Of a stretch of 64,000 nucleotides of DNA, positions 62,111 to 64,000 are shown piece after piece. Source of the stretch: Aphelocoma coerulescens (Eukaryota > Chordata > Aves > Passeriformes > Corvidae); contig NC_091033.1 of the NCBI RefSeq assembly GCF_041296385.1, positions 10,558,001 through 10,622,000 on the forward strand. The letters are read 5' to 3'. The stretch's first letter is position 1. Each line of letters opens with the position of its first letter. The position numbers and the translations under genes are program-made. The notes under the pieces were generated by a model that saw only the letters and a list, made by a program, of their open reading frames with translations, was not told the origin of the DNA and searched no databases.

Positions 62111-64000
62111 TCATCGCTTCCATAATCAGGGTGATTGAATGAGCTACCAAGGAAAGGTATTGACTAAGCAGTGTCTTGAGGAAGACTAAAATTACCTCTC
62201 TTTGTTGCACTTGAGCAGTGTGACCAAGGCAAATCACGAAACACCTTTTGTTTATAGACTTCTTCTAGTGATTTATCATCAAGGCACTATTCATGGAGGT
62301 CTCAGGTTCTTTGTGATCTTACTTAACCTGACAAAATTTCGGTCACTTCCCTGCATTTTTCTGTTTTGGAAATCAGAAAGCACGTTTGTATTCCATGGAG
62401 CACCCCCTTTATACTGGCCAAATCCTTTTGGGTTTTTCCACTCTTGCTGTGGGCAAGACATAAACTGAACACAAATCCAGATTTGTCTTTATCACACATT
62501 AGCTCTGTGTCACCCATTAATTGCATTGCATGCCCCAGTTTTTAAGATGAATGCCAGGGGGATAAAAATAGGACTACAAGGTGAAATGGGAACAACTTGG
62601 TCCTCTGGTGCTCCCGGGAGTGTGTTGGTACTTCTGCTCTGGTCATGCCACTTAAATCAACAGACTTGTCATTATATTGTTTTCCAGGTCTGTTCCTGCT
62701 GACTTTGGGAGCTGCTGAAATGAGCAGCTTTTCCTTTTCCTGCAGGGCACTTGCCATGGCTGTTATGGAAAAAATAGACCAGCAGAAAATTTGTGCACAT
62801 TGTGATCAAATCCAGCAAGTGCTCCTGGGGCAAGGCAGGGAGGTCAGAAGGAAACTGTGTCCCTTTGACTTCCCAGGGCTCCTGCTGAAGATGGTGGCTG
62901 CTGCTTGGTCCTGCCCCTGGCCCCAGCACCCCCAGCATGCTCAGGAGTGAAACAGCCTCCATCCTGAACAGCCTCTCCTTCTGGGAAGGACCTTTAATAG
63001 TCAGCATCATTTTTAGGTGCTTTCTTCACCCAGCCTATGTGATCTGCGTGTGGCTGTTGGCTTCTCCACAGCACTGTGTGTTCCTGAGTGCATTTTCTGA
63101 GTCTGTGCATTGTTAAGGATATTTACAGAAAAAGAGAGTTGGAGAACTGAGGATGTGAAGAGCTGGAGGAGGAAAAGGAATAAATCTAGAGGATAGAAAA
63201 AAAGCCCATTCACTATCAGTCAATGTGTCTATCACTTTTTTCCTCCCTTTTTTTTTCTTCTGTGTTGTAAGGATGAAATACAAATGGCTCAGATAAATGT
63301 GGAAAGGAATGCAAATGAAAGCTTCATAGCCAGAGAGATGCAGAGCTTTTTTTTTTTTCAAAGGAGGCTTAAGAACTGGATGAAATTGTGCATTTCTACT
63401 TGAGTGAGCAATTTCCATGCCTGAAGCTTTGGGACAGGTCGTTCTCTCTGCAAGATGGACACAAGTTCCAGCTGGGAACTGGAGCCACAGAGGGGCACGA
63501 GTGTGAGCAATGGTTTGGATATCTTGGCACCATGGTTTTGGGGTTTTCAGGGAAAAAAGCTGCTCTGAGAGGGTCCCCAGTGGACACAAGTCATCCTGGA
63601 CATCTCCACCCACAGCCAATACCACCCTCCACATGGATCTACCTGTGCTGCCATGGGCACTCAGGGCTGCTGTGGAGACCTCACCTGGGGTCTGCAAACA
63701 TTATTGCATGGAAAGCCATGAGCTCCTGAGGAGAAACCAGGGTGATTATTCATGCACAGGCTTTCAGACTACTTGAAAGGGCTTATTTAATATTTTTACA
63801 GTAATACTATGCACTCTACTGCTCTTACAGTAGAATTACAGGTGTCATTCTGAGGAGGTGTGTGTGGGGGGCAGGTTTTTGGAGAAAAGCTGTTTTTCCA
63901 GGGAGGCGAGACAAACAGAGGGGCTGCAGAGAAACCTGGCATCTCCAAGGAGCTCAGAGGATCTCCTGGTTTCAGGTTGCTGCCCTGCCTCCTCACAGAG

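Larger units (their letters stand above)
50426..64000 (-). other. NTSR1: NTSR1 intron 1 (3' part, at least 13,575 bp)
   Basis: This is the part of intron 1 nearest exon 2. The acceptor is ctctcccctgtag. NTSR1 exon 1 encodes the N-terminus through TM4 and should give a minus-strand open frame of over 200 codons with GPCR motifs. No such frame occurs here, so exon 1 and the promoter lie beyond 64000. The intron holds one CR1 fragment (59326-59390), a short A/C-rich stretch near 59019-59060, a 94-bp tandem duplication, a T-rich tract and a GC-rich patch. I see nothing else definite. Confidence 0.85.

Noticed and set aside
50426..64000. Search for NTSR1 exon 1
   Set aside because: No minus-strand frame here has TM1-TM4 features. 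The 194-codon frame at 63113-63697 and the 144-codon frame at 61172-61606 lack GPCR motifs.
1..64000. tRNA, rRNA, CRISPR arrays, bacterial operons, endogenous retroviral genes
   Set aside because: No cloverleaf boxes, rRNA blocks, spaced direct repeats, closely packed frames or retroviral pol-like motifs were seen by eye.

Overview
The window looks like vertebrate nuclear DNA, most likely from a bird. The main evidence is 13 fragments of CR1 LINE elements. Most carry the 3' tail typical of avian and reptilian CR1: a 'cccttccaacccaaaccattctgtgattctatgatt'-type end, 5' truncation, and no poly(A). The DNA is AT-leaning and gene-poor, and its only clear gene is split by GT-AG introns. There is no sign of prokaryotic operons, rRNA, tRNA or CRISPR.

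The one confidently identified gene is on the minus strand: the 3' part of the neurotensin receptor 1 gene (NTSR1), a class A GPCR. Three exons were placed to the base: 50224-50425 (TM5 and intracellular loop 3), 40158-40248 (TM6) and 37602-37851 (TM7, helix 8, C-tail and stop). They splice in frame with phases 0, 1 and 2 and give the last 180 residues of the receptor. The large first exon (N-terminus to TM4) is absent and must lie beyond base 64000. About 13.6 kb of intron 1, a 10.0 kb intron 2 and a 2.3 kb intron 3 are present.

Layout: 1-32960 is apparently intergenic DNA 3' of NTSR1. It holds CR1 fragments, a 45-unit TTCC microsatellite, an A/C-rich strand-asymmetric tract and one open frame at 7455-7869 that could be a terminal coding exon. 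32960-37601 is a possible long NTSR1 3' UTR or downstream flank. It ends in a good minus-strand poly(A) signal, carries a CR1 insertion, and contains an unexplained 289-codon open frame. 37602-50425 holds the three exons and introns 2 and 3, with a GC-rich intron 2 patch bearing three AP-1-type sites. 50426-64000 is intron 1, with a 94-bp tandem duplication, a T-rich tract and a GC-rich palindrome-bearing patch.

I found no clear case for a new multi-gene system. The best leads are the three long or exon-like open frames, the two intronic regulatory candidates, a CR1 pair that looks like a twin-primed 5' inversion, and a receptor-tail change that removes one of two palmitoylation cysteines. 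Repeat identities and the NTSR1 comparison come from memory of consensus and human sequences, not from a search.
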